The notes beneath the pieces are model-generated. The model was not told the DNA's origin, did no database searches, and saw nothing but the letters and a program-made list of their open reading frames with translations. The translations under genes were made by a program, and so were the position numbers. A stretch of 64,000 bases of DNA from JANSWY01 sp965243755 (lineage in GTDB: Bacteria > Bacteroidota > Bacteroidia > Cytophagales > Cyclobacteriaceae): the NCBI GenBank assembly GCA_965243755.1, contig CBDEVW010000006.1, positions 992,001 through 1,056,000 on the forward strand. The letters run 5' to 3'. This document shows positions 18,434 to 25,329 of the stretch, in pieces (the stretch's first letter is position 1; each line of letters starts with the position of its first letter).

Positions 18434-19915
18434 ATGAAAAATATAAGATTTCTGCTCCTAAGCACTCTATTATTTACCTGCGTTGCTGTCAATGCGCAGG
18501 AATTCCCCAGAGGAATCCTGCCAGGTGAGGATGTCAAGTACAATGAGATTCCTCAGAAAGCCCCATTAACCAGAAGCTTCTACGAAGGCGCTCCAAGGTC
18601 ATATTCTCTAAAAAATTATGCACCATATGCCAAGAGTCAGGGACAGTATGGTACCTGCACCGGGTGGGCCGTGGCGTATGCAGCCAGAACCATACTGGAG
18701 GCCCAGAAGAATGGCTGGACCGACAGAAGCTACATCACCAGTAATGCATTTTCACCTACATACCAATACCGTTTGTGTGCAGACCATTCCAACTGTAGTG
18801 GTGCGTTTACGGCCAGGGTAGTGGAGAGCCTGAAAACAAAGGGTTCCGTGCCTATGTCGGAGTTCTATGTGCCAAGTGGTACAGACCTATGTCCCGGGAC
18901 CCCCTTGCACTACAGCAACGACACCAAGGCCGCTGAATATAAAATCGAAGAATTTACCAGACTTTGGTCCAGCAACTATTATGACCGACAGTCCAAAATC
19001 AGTCGTACCAAGACCAGTCTTTCAGAAGGCAATCCGGTGGTGATATCCATGATCTGTCCGGATTCATTTGACCGTCCAGGCACCTATGGTGTGTGGAACC
19101 CGACGGAAGATCCCAATGCCAGCACCAATGGTCGTCAGCATGGCAGACATGCGATGTGTGTCGTGGGTTATGACAATGATAAATTTGGTGGTGCCTTCGA
19201 AGTACAGAACAGCTGGGGATCCGACTGGGGAAACAATGGCTATGTCTGGATCAGGTATGATGACTTTGCCAGATTTGTCTACCAGGCCTTCGAGCTGGTA
19301 CAGTTTACCCCGCCAGAACCAGAGGAACCATTGCTTTCCGGGAGTCTAAGGTTATTTGATATGGATGATAACATCGATCTGGAGGTGGAACTGGCCCCTA
19401 AAACCAGGAACTGGAATGTATTTGGTCCGGAGCAACCCACCATGGGAGAGTATACCTACAAGGTGGTACCACGGTTACTTTCACAAAGTAAAATGAGAAT
19501 GTTCCTGAAGAGCGATCAACCTGCTTATGTTTATATGTTGGGTACAGGTTCTGTAGATAAGACAATCAATAAGTTATTTCCGGTGGAGGGGATAAGCCCG
19601 GCGCTCAACTATAGTGGCAATGAAGTGGCACTACCCTCGGAGGAACATTATTTCCAAATGGACGATACAGAAGGCAAGGATTACATCCTGATCTTCTTTT
19701 CTAAAGAACGATTGGATATCGATGAAATTCACCGAAAGCTGAAGAGCACCTCAGGACCAATTTCTACCCGACTGAAAAACACCATAGGCGCAGACCTGAT
19801 CAGTCATGAGTACATTGACTTTGAGGATGATGAAATCAAATTTCAGGTCAGACAGAATGCCAGTGGTAAAAAAGCCTTCGCCATGATCGTAGAGTTTACC
19901 CATGTGGGGAGGTAG
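18434..19915 (+). CDS. secreted papain-like (C1) cysteine peptidase with C-terminal DUF4384-like domain
   Basis: I take the ATG at 18434 (MKNIRFLLLSTLLFTCVAVNAQ, a good signal peptide); an ATG two codons upstream (18428) is also possible. Numbering from 18428, the papain triad is visible. Cys77 lies in QGQYGTCTGWA (Gln71 forms the oxyanion hole), His241 in RHAMCVVGYD and Asn261 in VQNSWGSDWGNNGYVWI. There is no obvious inhibitory propeptide, only about 45 residues between signal and core. Residues about 310-495 resemble DUF4384 (MRMFLKSDQPAYVYMLGTG, YILIFFSKERLDIDEI), a domain often found next to caspase-like proteins. It is the third gene of the peptidase operon and presumably works with the two caspase-like proteins outside the cytoplasm. 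Substrates are unknown. Confidence 0.92.
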   Translation: MKNIRFLLLSTLLFTCVAVNAQEFPRGILPGEDVKYNEIPQKAPLTRSFYEGAPRSYSLKNYAPYAKSQGQYGTCTGWAVAYAARTILEAQKNGWTDRSYITSNAFSPTYQYRLCADHSNCSGAFTARVVESLKTKGSVPMSEFYVPSGTDLCPGTPLHYSNDTKAAEYKIEEFTRLWSSNYYDRQSKISRTKTSLSEGNPVVISMICPDSFDRPGTYGVWNPTEDPNASTNGRQHGRHAMCVVGYDNDKFGGAFEVQNSWGSDWGNNGYVWIRYDDFARFVYQAFELVQFTPPEPEEPLLSGSLRLFDMDDNIDLEVELAPKTRNWNVFGPEQPTMGEYTYKVVPRLLSQSKMRMFLKSDQPAYVYMLGTGSVDKTINKLFPVEGISPALNYSGNEVALPSEEHYFQMDDTEGKDYILIFFSKERLDIDEIHRKLKSTSGPISTRLKNTIGADLISHEYIDFEDDEIKFQVRQNASGKKAFAMIVEFTHVGR

Positions 19916-19916
19916 G

Positions 19917-19974
19917 GTTTTGAGTTTTGAGTTTGGAGTTTTGGGTTTTGAGTTTGGAGTTTTGAGTTTGGAGT
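19917..19974. repeat. short tandem repeat, unit TTTTGAGTTTGGAG
   Basis: There are about four degenerate copies of a 14-bp unit of the GAGTTT/GGAGTT type directly after the papain-like gene stop. Similar degenerate CTAAAAACTCAAAAC-type tracts sit at 41875-41910, 44105-44150 and 44800-44825. They occur only between genes. Confidence 0.7.
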
Positions 19975-20069
19975 TAAAGTGCCGTAGGGTCTTTCGACCC
20001 GATGGTTAACCTTGCTATTCGGTTAAAGTGCTGTAGAGTCTTTCGATCCGACGGTTAACTTGCTGCCGG
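19974..20069. repeat. two direct 48-bp repeats with GTCTTTCGAC hairpin
   Basis: Two adjacent copies (19974-20021 and 20022-20069) each begin TTAAAGTGC, contain GGGTCTTTCGACCC or its decayed form GAGTCTTTCGATCC, and include GGTTAAC. The hairpin core AGGTCGAAAGACCT recurs at about 35418, 36666 and 37516, so this is a dispersed hairpin family. Confidence 0.65.
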
Positions 20070-20091
20070 AGCTGCCTTCTGATCGAAATAC

Positions 20092-20320
20092 ATTGGAATA
20101 ATACAATTCATCTAATTTAAGGTGCTGACCTTGGAGTCTACAGGAAATGTGCCTTTGGGGCCATTGGAGGGCGTTTTTTTTGTAGGACCTGGAGATTACA
20201 GCAGGTTAAGGTCCAAAACACGTGTGTTTCATCGTTGGAACACACGTGTTTTGTCTTTGAATCACACGTATTTTCTTGTGAAATGTAACGTGTTTGTTGA
20301 TGGCACGGAATAATGCAATT
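20092..20320 (+). repeat. 229-bp variable two-hairpin element, copy 1
   Basis: The element is bounded by ATTGGAATAATACAATT (20092-20108) and GGAATAATGCAATT (20307-20320). Starting about 123 bp in, it holds four quasi-palindromic units with core ACACGT, spaced about 21 bp. Units 1 and 2 are perfectly complementary over 14 bases (AAAACACGTGTGTT against AACACACGTGTTTT), and units 3 and 4 share the complementary core. Same length and frame as 35053-35281, but a different core sequence. No coding potential. Confidence 0.7.
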
Positions 20321-20386
20321 ATGGTCACTTGCTGAGAGTTTTGAAGAAAGGGAGAAAGGGTTACTAAGTTCAGAACCATTAAAACA

Positions 20387-20745
20387 CCGGACACGAGTCT
20401 TCATGGTCATTTTACTCACAGGTTGGTGACAACCTGCGATAGCTTTAGAAAAACATATTTTGTTAAAGGCGGGTGGGGCCATCCAAGGCAAGCGTGAATC
20501 ATTTTGACCGTGGACCAATGTATTAAATTAGTAAGCATTGGATGGTCAAAAGGATTTTTTGCGTTGGTCTCCGCGACCCGGTCTCCGCGACCCGGTCTGC
20601 GCGACCCGGTCTCCTTTTCTTTTGGGGTGCGGCCCTCCGATTCGTTTTCTTTTGCCTGCGCGGCGCGGGAGAAGCAAAAGAAAATGAAGAACCAATCAGA
20701 TTGCAGCGACTGTAGAGTAACGATGAAATGCAAAAGATTGCGCAT
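20387..20745 (+). repeat. composite REP-like/GC-rich repeat, copy 1
   Basis: It begins with a REP-like part (CCGGACACGAGTCT, then ACAGGTTGGTGACAACCTG, a hairpin), followed by a linker (AAAACATATTTTGTTAAAGG) and the GC-rich part from 20468. That part contains TTTTGACC/GGTCAAAA arms, three copies of a 14-bp unit (TCTCCGCGACCCGG type) near 20569, and an 11-bp inverted repeat TTTTCTTTTGC/GCAAAAGAAAA. The same composite occurs at 35306-35840 and 36744-37489. Apparent reading frames inside it are by-products of the repeat. Confidence 0.75.
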
Positions 20746-20821
20746 TACCCCAAAATTTTTGTAGCATTCGCTATGTCTTTTATTCTGCACGAATAGTTAT
20801 AAGTGTGATATATGAAATAAT

Positions 20822-20890
20822 TTGTAACATTTCCCTTTTTGAACGCCGGACTGGAGTCCTCATGGTCATATTACTCAGATAGTTTTATGT
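20822..20890 (+). repeat. REP-like half element (GTAACATTTCCC... type)
   Basis: The sequence GTAACATTTCCCTTTTTGAA is followed by a GGACTGGAGTCCTCATGGTCATATTACTCA block. The same start occurs at 22393 and 25230. This copy lacks the second hairpin and the GC-rich part. Confidence 0.6.
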
Positions 20891-20954
20891 TGTAACTTCA
20901 AATTTTAAAAAAGTAATAGATCCATTAGATTTTGCTCCTACTGACAGGTAGGTC

Positions 20955-20972
20955 ACACGCACTAGTGCGTGT
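20955..20972. repeat. 18-bp perfect palindrome ACACGCACTAGTGCGTGT
   Basis: This perfect inverted repeat lies 8 bp before TGTTAGGTCTC, which is the left boundary of the methyltransferase segment. It could be the stem of a decayed recombination site or an operator; its role is unknown. Confidence 0.6.
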
Positions 20973-20980
20973 TATTAAAA

Positions 20981-21612
20981 TGTTAGGTCTCATTAAGAAA
21001 ACCGAATCTGAATAAATAAATGTTTGAGGAAGAAAAGCAAGAACACTATTCAAGAAAAGATTGGCCTTTTTTTCCGATACTAATTTTCTTGATAATTGGA
21101 TTTGCCTGGTGTGTTATAGATTTGATTTCAAGCCTAGAGACATTTGACTGGAATATTTGGAGAATTCTTGGCGTACTTTTGTTAAGTGTCGGAGGTGTTA
21201 TTGAGTTTTGGATAAGAATAATTTTGGTAAACAAAGCTAAATTCTCTAATCATTTTTCAACTATGTTACTGAAAATTAATAATGACCATCAATTAGTAAC
21301 TAAGGGCCCTTTTAAGTATAGAAGACATCCAATGTATACAGGTTTTATTCTTCAAGGAATCGGAATCGGATTACTCTCATTTAGTATATATGGATCAATT
21401 TTTCTTATGATTGGATTAGTATTTTATATTCCTAGAATTCAAATAGAAGAAAATATGCTGATTAAGAAATTCGGCAACAAGTACAGAGAATATCAGAAAA
21501 AAACAAAGAAATTTATCCCATTCATTTACTAAATGAAATTAATCATAAAAAGAAAAAATTAAAACGAGACCTAACAATGTGTAAATTGCATAATAACGCA
21601 ATTTACACGCAT
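20981..21612 (+). mobile_element. candidate gene cassette: methyltransferase gene with attC-like end
   Basis: An 11-bp inverted repeat flanks the gene: TGTTAGGTCTC (20981-20991) and GAGACCTAACA (21566-21576). The left copy contains GTTAGGT, matching the integron core GTTRRRY, and the right copy contains ACCTAAC, matching RYYYAAC. Directly after the right copy comes a perfect 11-bp stem, GTGTAAATTGC (21579-21589) and GCAATTTACAC (21598-21608). This is the order of parts in an attC site. The expected closing GTTRRRY is poor (GCTAGAG). The segment is markedly more AT-rich than its neighbours. No integron integrase is in the window, so this is a candidate only. Confidence 0.45.
21020..21532 (+). 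CDS. isoprenylcysteine methyltransferase-like (ICMT/PEMT family) membrane protein
   Basis: This 170-residue protein has about four membrane helices and the C-terminal signature of the ICMT/phospholipid methyltransferase family. TKGPFKYRRHPMYTG (His in RHP binds S-adenosylmethionine) is followed by IQIEENMLIKKFGNKYREYQKKTKKFIPFIY, with the E-E and YxxY pattern. Bacterial members methylate small membrane-associated substrates that are mostly unknown. The gene is AT-rich with frequent ATA and AGA-type codons, unlike its neighbours. It is isolated by inverted repeats that look like a gene-cassette boundary, which suggests horizontal acquisition. Confidence 0.85.
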   Translation: MFEEEKQEHYSRKDWPFFPILIFLIIGFAWCVIDLISSLETFDWNIWRILGVLLLSVGGVIEFWIRIILVNKAKFSNHFSTMLLKINNDHQLVTKGPFKYRRHPMYTGFILQGIGIGLLSFSIYGSIFLMIGLVFYIPRIQIEENMLIKKFGNKYREYQKKTKKFIPFIY

Positions 21613-21636
21613 CGCTAGAGTAAAAGACATAATCGC

Positions 21637-22032
21637 ATGAAGCAACTATCTACTTTAATCATTTGCATCGCACTTTCAACTTTCTGCTTCTCTCAAGATC
21701 AGACTAAGAAATCAGCAGAAATCAGCTCCTTCTTCATTGAAATCATGACTACCAACCCCAATAATGTTGAATTTAGGGAAGGTTCCAACGAAAAGTTATT
21801 CATGCTGCTTGAAGCAAATCCTGAGGCCTTTATTTTAGCACTGGCAAAAGCCAAAGTTGAGACTTCAAAACGTATAACTTCCGAATTGCAGTCTCCGGAT
21901 CATGATGGATTTGACCTACAAAAAATCTATTCAACAGTTTACAAAGTGGAGTCCAACAAGAAATCAAAATCTGTGATTCTCGAGGCTCTTAAAGAAGCTG
22001 GTTGGAAGTTAGGTTTGGAACTCGACAAATAA
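21637..22032 (+). CDS. small secreted hypothetical protein
   Basis: This 131-residue protein has a signal peptide (MKQLSTLIICIALSTFCFSQ). The mature part is mostly helical and charged (AEISSFFIEIMTTNPNNVEF, FILALAKAKVETSKRITSEL, SVILEALKEAGWKLGLELDK). No family is recognised. It lies 25 bp after the attC-like stem and is followed by degraded sequence, so it is part of the accessory region. Regular codon use and the clean signal peptide support it as a real gene. Confidence 0.7.
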   Translation: MKQLSTLIICIALSTFCFSQDQTKKSAEISSFFIEIMTTNPNNVEFREGSNEKLFMLLEANPEAFILALAKAKVETSKRITSELQSPDHDGFDLQKIYSTVYKVESNKKSKSVILEALKEAGWKLGLELDK

Positions 22033-22112
22033 TAAAATCACTCTAACATCTGGTATGACATTTATGCGGTAGTGAGGAGTCTTTTCTGCATTCTAGCCGG
22101 CGTAGGCACTGA

Positions 22113-22349
22113 GGTCCGCATTTTTACTCGAGAGGTGATTATGTCAACTGTTTAAGTAAAAATATCGAGAGCAAAGCTTTAAATGACTATATGGAAGTTG
22201 TCAAGGCAGGTATTGAGATAAGTCCTGTACTTGTTGCTCAGGCTCTTTATGAGAACTTGTCTGACGGAGAAATTGACGACAGCTTAACAAGATTGATAAT
22301 TGCCGTCAACTTTCACTATCAAATTGGACTACTGATAACTGATGAATAA
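22113..22349 (+). pseudogene. fragment of an unrecognised gene, 5' end missing
   Basis: A frame is open from the TGA at 22110 to the TAA at 22347 with coding-like composition (DYMEVVKAGIEISPVLVAQA, LYENLSDGEIDDSLTRLIIA). It has no start codon before an internal ATG at 22191, which would leave only 52 residues. The upstream sequence shows no continuation in any frame. It reads as the 3' remnant of a gene, although a 52-residue protein from 22191 cannot be excluded. The family is not recognised. Confidence 0.45.
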
Positions 22350-22392
22350 GCGGATAACAAGTGCTATGAATGAATAGGGAGAAAAATAAATA

Positions 22393-22500
22393 GTAACATT
22401 TCCCTTTTTGAACACCTGACATAGTCCTCATGGTGATTTCACTTTCAGATTGAGGACAATCTGCGATACTTTTAGAAAAACATATTTTGTTAAAGGGCGG
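22393..22500 (+). repeat. REP-like element with AACATATTTTGTTAAAGG linker
   Basis: The start GTAACATTTCCCTTTTTGAA is followed by a TAGTCCTCATGGTGATTTCA block, a hairpin copy (CAGATTGAGGACAATCTG) and the linker that elsewhere joins the GC-rich repeat. Here the GC-rich part is absent and the sequence runs directly into the remnant of a membrane protein gene. Confidence 0.6.
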
Positions 22501-22632
22501 GCAGCATTAGAAATTGATCGTGCCGAAAATACGTTGAAAGAATATACCATCGTTCAAAAGGTAGTTCCAATAATCATCGTTGTGGCAGCACTATTGATCA
22601 TATTCATCAACACTCTGGTGTGGCGCCATTGA
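22501..22632 (+). pseudogene. 3' remnant of a membrane protein gene, paralogue of 52385-52885
   Basis: The 43 codons read ALEIDRAENTLKEYTIVQKV and VPIIIVVAALLIIFINTLVWR. They align with ITRTEKSMGEYRNIVFKIVPVIIMLASLLIVFVDKPSWR of the intact gene at 52385-52885: a short charged helix, then one hydrophobic helix and a W-R ending. The 5' two thirds are missing, and the break coincides with the end of the REP-like linker at 22500. The apparent start upstream (TTG at 22450) lies inside the repeat and is not credible. Confidence 0.6.
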
Positions 22633-22658
22633 TTTATTTGATTAGTTTCATATCTTTG
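22629..22658 (+). promoter_or_regulatory. Bacteroidota promoter TTG-N19-TATCTTTG
   Basis: TTG at 22629-22631 is followed after 19 bp by TATCTTTG (22651-22658). This fits the -33/-7 pattern of the Bacteroidota primary sigma factor. Transcription would begin near 22665, giving the coiled-coil protein gene at 22791 a leader of about 125 nt. Confidence 0.6.
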
Positions 22659-22790
22659 TAGCCAAACCTGAAGTCTTGGGTCAACCATAATCTCCGTAGA
22701 TTGCTTTATGTTTTGTTAATAAGCAGGTCTAGGAATACAAGTTTGAAAAATTGATTAGTAATAAATCTCAAATACTTATTCAAAAACCTC

Positions 22791-24098
22791 ATGATGAAAA
22801 AAATCCAAATTATAGCTTTATTCTGTGTTAGCTCCCTGTCAGCTTGGAGTCAGACTAACATATACCCAGAAACCGGAGATGTTACAATAGGGGCAGGAAA
22901 TTTGGTTCAAACTGGCAATTACAATTTAACTACACAAGGTGCAGTTAAGTTAAAAAATTATTTACTGTTCGATGCTGATGGAGATTTTACTGGTGGAAAT
23001 TATTTTTCGATTCAGGACCATGCTAGTAATAATTACCTGAGAATGGGTTATGGGCTTAGTGACCAACTTGTTATAAAGTCATCGGGATTTGTTGGAATTG
23101 GAACGAATAATCCTGGTTATACATTCGAGGTTGAAAAAGCTGAAGCAGCCAATAACACGGAATATCTGTTAGGTGCATTTAATCATTCCGGCAATAGTGG
23201 TGGAGTTTATATTGGTTATGTTGGAAATGGAACGGCAGCACGTGAAGGTAGGGTTCGGTCTGGAGGAAATATAGATCTTGCATTGGGTACGACATTATAT
23301 AAGCAAGCAATTGTAATCAGCAACGCAAGTGGTAATGTTGGAATAGGAACCTCCAACCTGGAAATATCTGGGACAGGTGTTGCCGATTTGGTTGTTGGTA
23401 GTGCAAACTCCAGCCAGGGAATAGTTATTAATGCAAAGTCAACTAATGATGGAGTGCTTTCATTTGCAAGTGATGGAGTGCTTTCTTCACGTTTTATTTA
23501 TAATAATCCCACGGGTACCTTAAATTTTCACAAACCAGGAGTGGGAAACATTTTGTCCCTGGATAATAATGAATTAAAATTGGTTACATCCATTAGCCTG
23601 GATGGTTCTCTGGGAGATTTGGTTTCTTTATTTGGTGATCGTATTGGCCAAGCAAATATGTACGGTTTTGGTATTGAATCAAATGGAGGAACGTTATATA
23701 ACAAGGCGGTTTCTGGATATAATTGGTATCTCAATACGAATGCCGATCAGGGAGCAAGTGCAATGATGAAACTGACAAGTTCAGAACTTGTTGTTGATGG
23801 CAAAATTCGTAGCGAAGAGGTGAAAGTAGAGGTGATCAATGCTCCCGATTATGTATTTGCAACTGACTATGAGTTGCGAACGTTGCATGAAACAAAACAA
23901 TATATTTCCGAAAATAGGCACCTCCCTGAAATCCCTTCGGCTTTGGAAATGGAAAAAAATGGTGTCGAGCTGGGAGATATGAGTATGAAATTATTGAAAA
24001 AAATAGAAGAACTAACGCTTTATCAAATTGAACTTCTGGAAAAGTTGGAATTACAGAATAAACGAATTGAGGAGCTTGAAAATAAGCTTGATCAGTAA
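22791..24098 (+). CDS. secreted tail-fibre-like protein with C-terminal coiled coil
   Basis: This 435-residue protein has a signal peptide (ending LSAWSQ), then a long beta-rich region of Gly/Asn-rich repeats (NVGIGTSNLEISGTG, GFVGIGTNNPGYTFEV). The conserved Bacteroidota C-terminus follows: VKVEVINAPDYVFATDYELR, HETKQYISENRHLPEIPSA and ELGDMSMKLLKKIEELTLYQ, ending in a coiled coil. This architecture resembles bacterial homologues of phage tail-fibre proteins of the S74-peptidase region type, but the autoprotease residues are not evident. It is probably a trimeric surface or matrix fibre. It has its own promoter at 22629-22658. Confidence 0.85.
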   Translation: MMKKIQIIALFCVSSLSAWSQTNIYPETGDVTIGAGNLVQTGNYNLTTQGAVKLKNYLLFDADGDFTGGNYFSIQDHASNNYLRMGYGLSDQLVIKSSGFVGIGTNNPGYTFEVEKAEAANNTEYLLGAFNHSGNSGGVYIGYVGNGTAAREGRVRSGGNIDLALGTTLYKQAIVISNASGNVGIGTSNLEISGTGVADLVVGSANSSQGIVINAKSTNDGVLSFASDGVLSSRFIYNNPTGTLNFHKPGVGNILSLDNNELKLVTSISLDGSLGDLVSLFGDRIGQANMYGFGIESNGGTLYNKAVSGYNWYLNTNADQGASAMMKLTSSELVVDGKIRSEEVKVEVINAPDYVFATDYELRTLHETKQYISENRHLPEIPSALEMEKNGVELGDMSMKLLKKIEELTLYQIELLEKLELQNKRIEELENKLDQ

Positions 24099-24168
24099 GA
24101 AGATGTTAAAAGCGGGTTATCACAATATTTCATTGTGATGTTATTAAAATATTGTAGAGCATTTCTAG

Positions 24169-24579
24169 ATGGATACAAATAATGAGGTAAGAACAAATTG
24201 GGCAAAGCAAGATCCTCCATTTGGAGCCTTTGACGATTATGTACTCATCGCTACAATCAACCAATCTCATAAATTCCTGATTAGACCTGAAGAATTTGAT
24301 CATTTAATGAATTTGCAGTTTGATAGTTGGAAGACTGGAAAATCAAAATATACGCAAGTCTTGAAAGAGTGGAATGAATCGATTGGCTTTGACGATATTC
24401 AAGAAGAACCCTCTAAAATTATTGATTTCGATAACTGGATAGAGTCGCTGAGAATAATTGAAGGGAATGACCAGGAAGAGTTTGGCAAAATATGTGATAC
24501 GGATATACACCGGCTCATTGACTTTCTTATGACTCATAAAACTGAGGAATTTCTAATTTCAAAGGTCTGGTTCAAGTAA
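24169..24579 (+). CDS. hypothetical protein, possible partner of the adjacent HNH fragment
   Basis: This 136-residue protein has no signal peptide or membrane segment and is acidic with many aromatic residues (WAKQDPPFGAFDDYVLIATI, RPEEFDHLMNLQFDSWKTG). No family is recognised. Its stop lies inside the next open frame, which encodes an HNH nuclease fragment in a different phase and lacks its own start codon. Either the two genes overlapped naturally, or one gene was split by a frameshift near 24546-24579. Reading both frames in a relative genome would settle this. Confidence 0.65.
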   Translation: MDTNNEVRTNWAKQDPPFGAFDDYVLIATINQSHKFLIRPEEFDHLMNLQFDSWKTGKSKYTQVLKEWNESIGFDDIQEEPSKIIDFDNWIESLRIIEGNDQEEFGKICDTDIHRLIDFLMTHKTEEFLISKVWFK

Positions 24580-24863
24580 AAGACGCTCTACAACATCTAA
24601 GCAGCTATCAGATTGAATCATCGATTATTGAATTTGTTAGGAAGTGTACCACAAGAAAGCCGATAGACAAGGGAGTGATTCAAGAACTTCTTGACAAGAG
24701 CAATTATGTTTGTTGCGTATGCAAGGGGGAAAAATCTGATGCATATATAATTCATCACATAGTTGAGTACTCTATAACACAAGACAACTCATATGAAAAT
24801 CTTCTCCCCAATCAGAGTCTCCTGAAAGGGACTCTGATGCTCCATACCATTCATGATTCTTAA
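24546..24863 (+). pseudogene. HNH endonuclease gene, truncated by a hairpin-ended element
   Basis: The frame is open after the TGA at 24543 and reads VKDALQHLSSYQIESSIIEF, RKCTTRKPIDKGVIQELL, then NYVCCVCKGEKSDAYIIHHI and EYSITQDNSYENLL. The Cys-x2-Cys and the His-His of an HNH zinc/metal centre are present. The usual second half (LCPNCH-like) is missing, because the coding sequence runs at 24803 into an inverted repeat and ends 20 codons later at 24863. There is no ATG upstream. The gene is therefore broken at least at its 3' end. Confidence 0.6.
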
Positions 24864-25219
24864 ATATCACCCCCAAACATCCTTGTAATGTGTAAGGAAA
24901 TCAACTGGCTTACCCAACACTTAGAATTGAGCAGATGAATGATTATATGATCCGTAATCACCTACCAGGTTCCATTTACCAGAAACTGGAATAGAATGGA
25001 TGTAGTCCAGTTTAGTTTCTGGCATTTTTGAGTTGTGGCAGGGTTTGGCATTCAAAAGAAGGCATAAATATCTGTTGCTGTTCATCTTTTTGTAATTGCA
25101 GTTGATGAGCAGGCATACTTAAATCTAAATGATCTTTTTATTATTGATGTTGTTAACAGAGGGTGTTATCTTAATTGCGGATGGTCATCAGAGTCCCTTT
25201 CAGGAGACTGATGGGGAGA
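24803..25219. mobile_element. 417-bp non-coding element with hairpin-forming inverted ends
   Basis: The left end (24803-24839, TCTCCCCAATCAGAGTCTCC...) and right end (25186-25219, ...CAGGAGACTGATGGGGAGA) are inverted copies over about 34 bp with few mismatches. Each end is itself a quasi-palindrome built on CAGAGTC/GACTCTG around CCTTTCAGG. The interior has no open frame. It interrupts the HNH gene and is followed immediately by a REP-like element at 25230. It resembles a non-autonomous MITE or REPIN-type unit. No target duplication was recognised. Confidence 0.55.
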
Positions 25220-25229
25220 AAAATAAATT

Positions 25230-25312
25230 GTAACATTTCCCTTTTTGAATACCTGACAGAATCCTCATGGTCATTTCACTCACAGATCGAAGACAACACG
25301 CGATAGTTTTAG
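25230..25312 (+). repeat. REP-like element
   Basis: The GTAACATTTCCCTTTTTGAA-type start is followed by a decayed block (CAGAATCCTCATGGTCATTTCACTCACAG) and a degraded hairpin ending GCGATAGTTTTAG. It lies directly between the 417-bp element and the SRPBCC lipoprotein gene. Confidence 0.55.
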
Positions 25313-25329
25313 TTTAGAACTCAAAAAAA

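Noticed and set aside
20504..20764. Open frame of 86 codons, basic and Arg/Pro-rich
   Set aside because: It lies entirely in the GC-rich repeat. Equivalent frames appear in every copy on both strands and change with the number of 14-bp units.
20981..21612. Definite integron cassette
   Set aside because: The closing GTTRRRY core is degenerate and no integrase is in the window, so it is kept as a candidate only.
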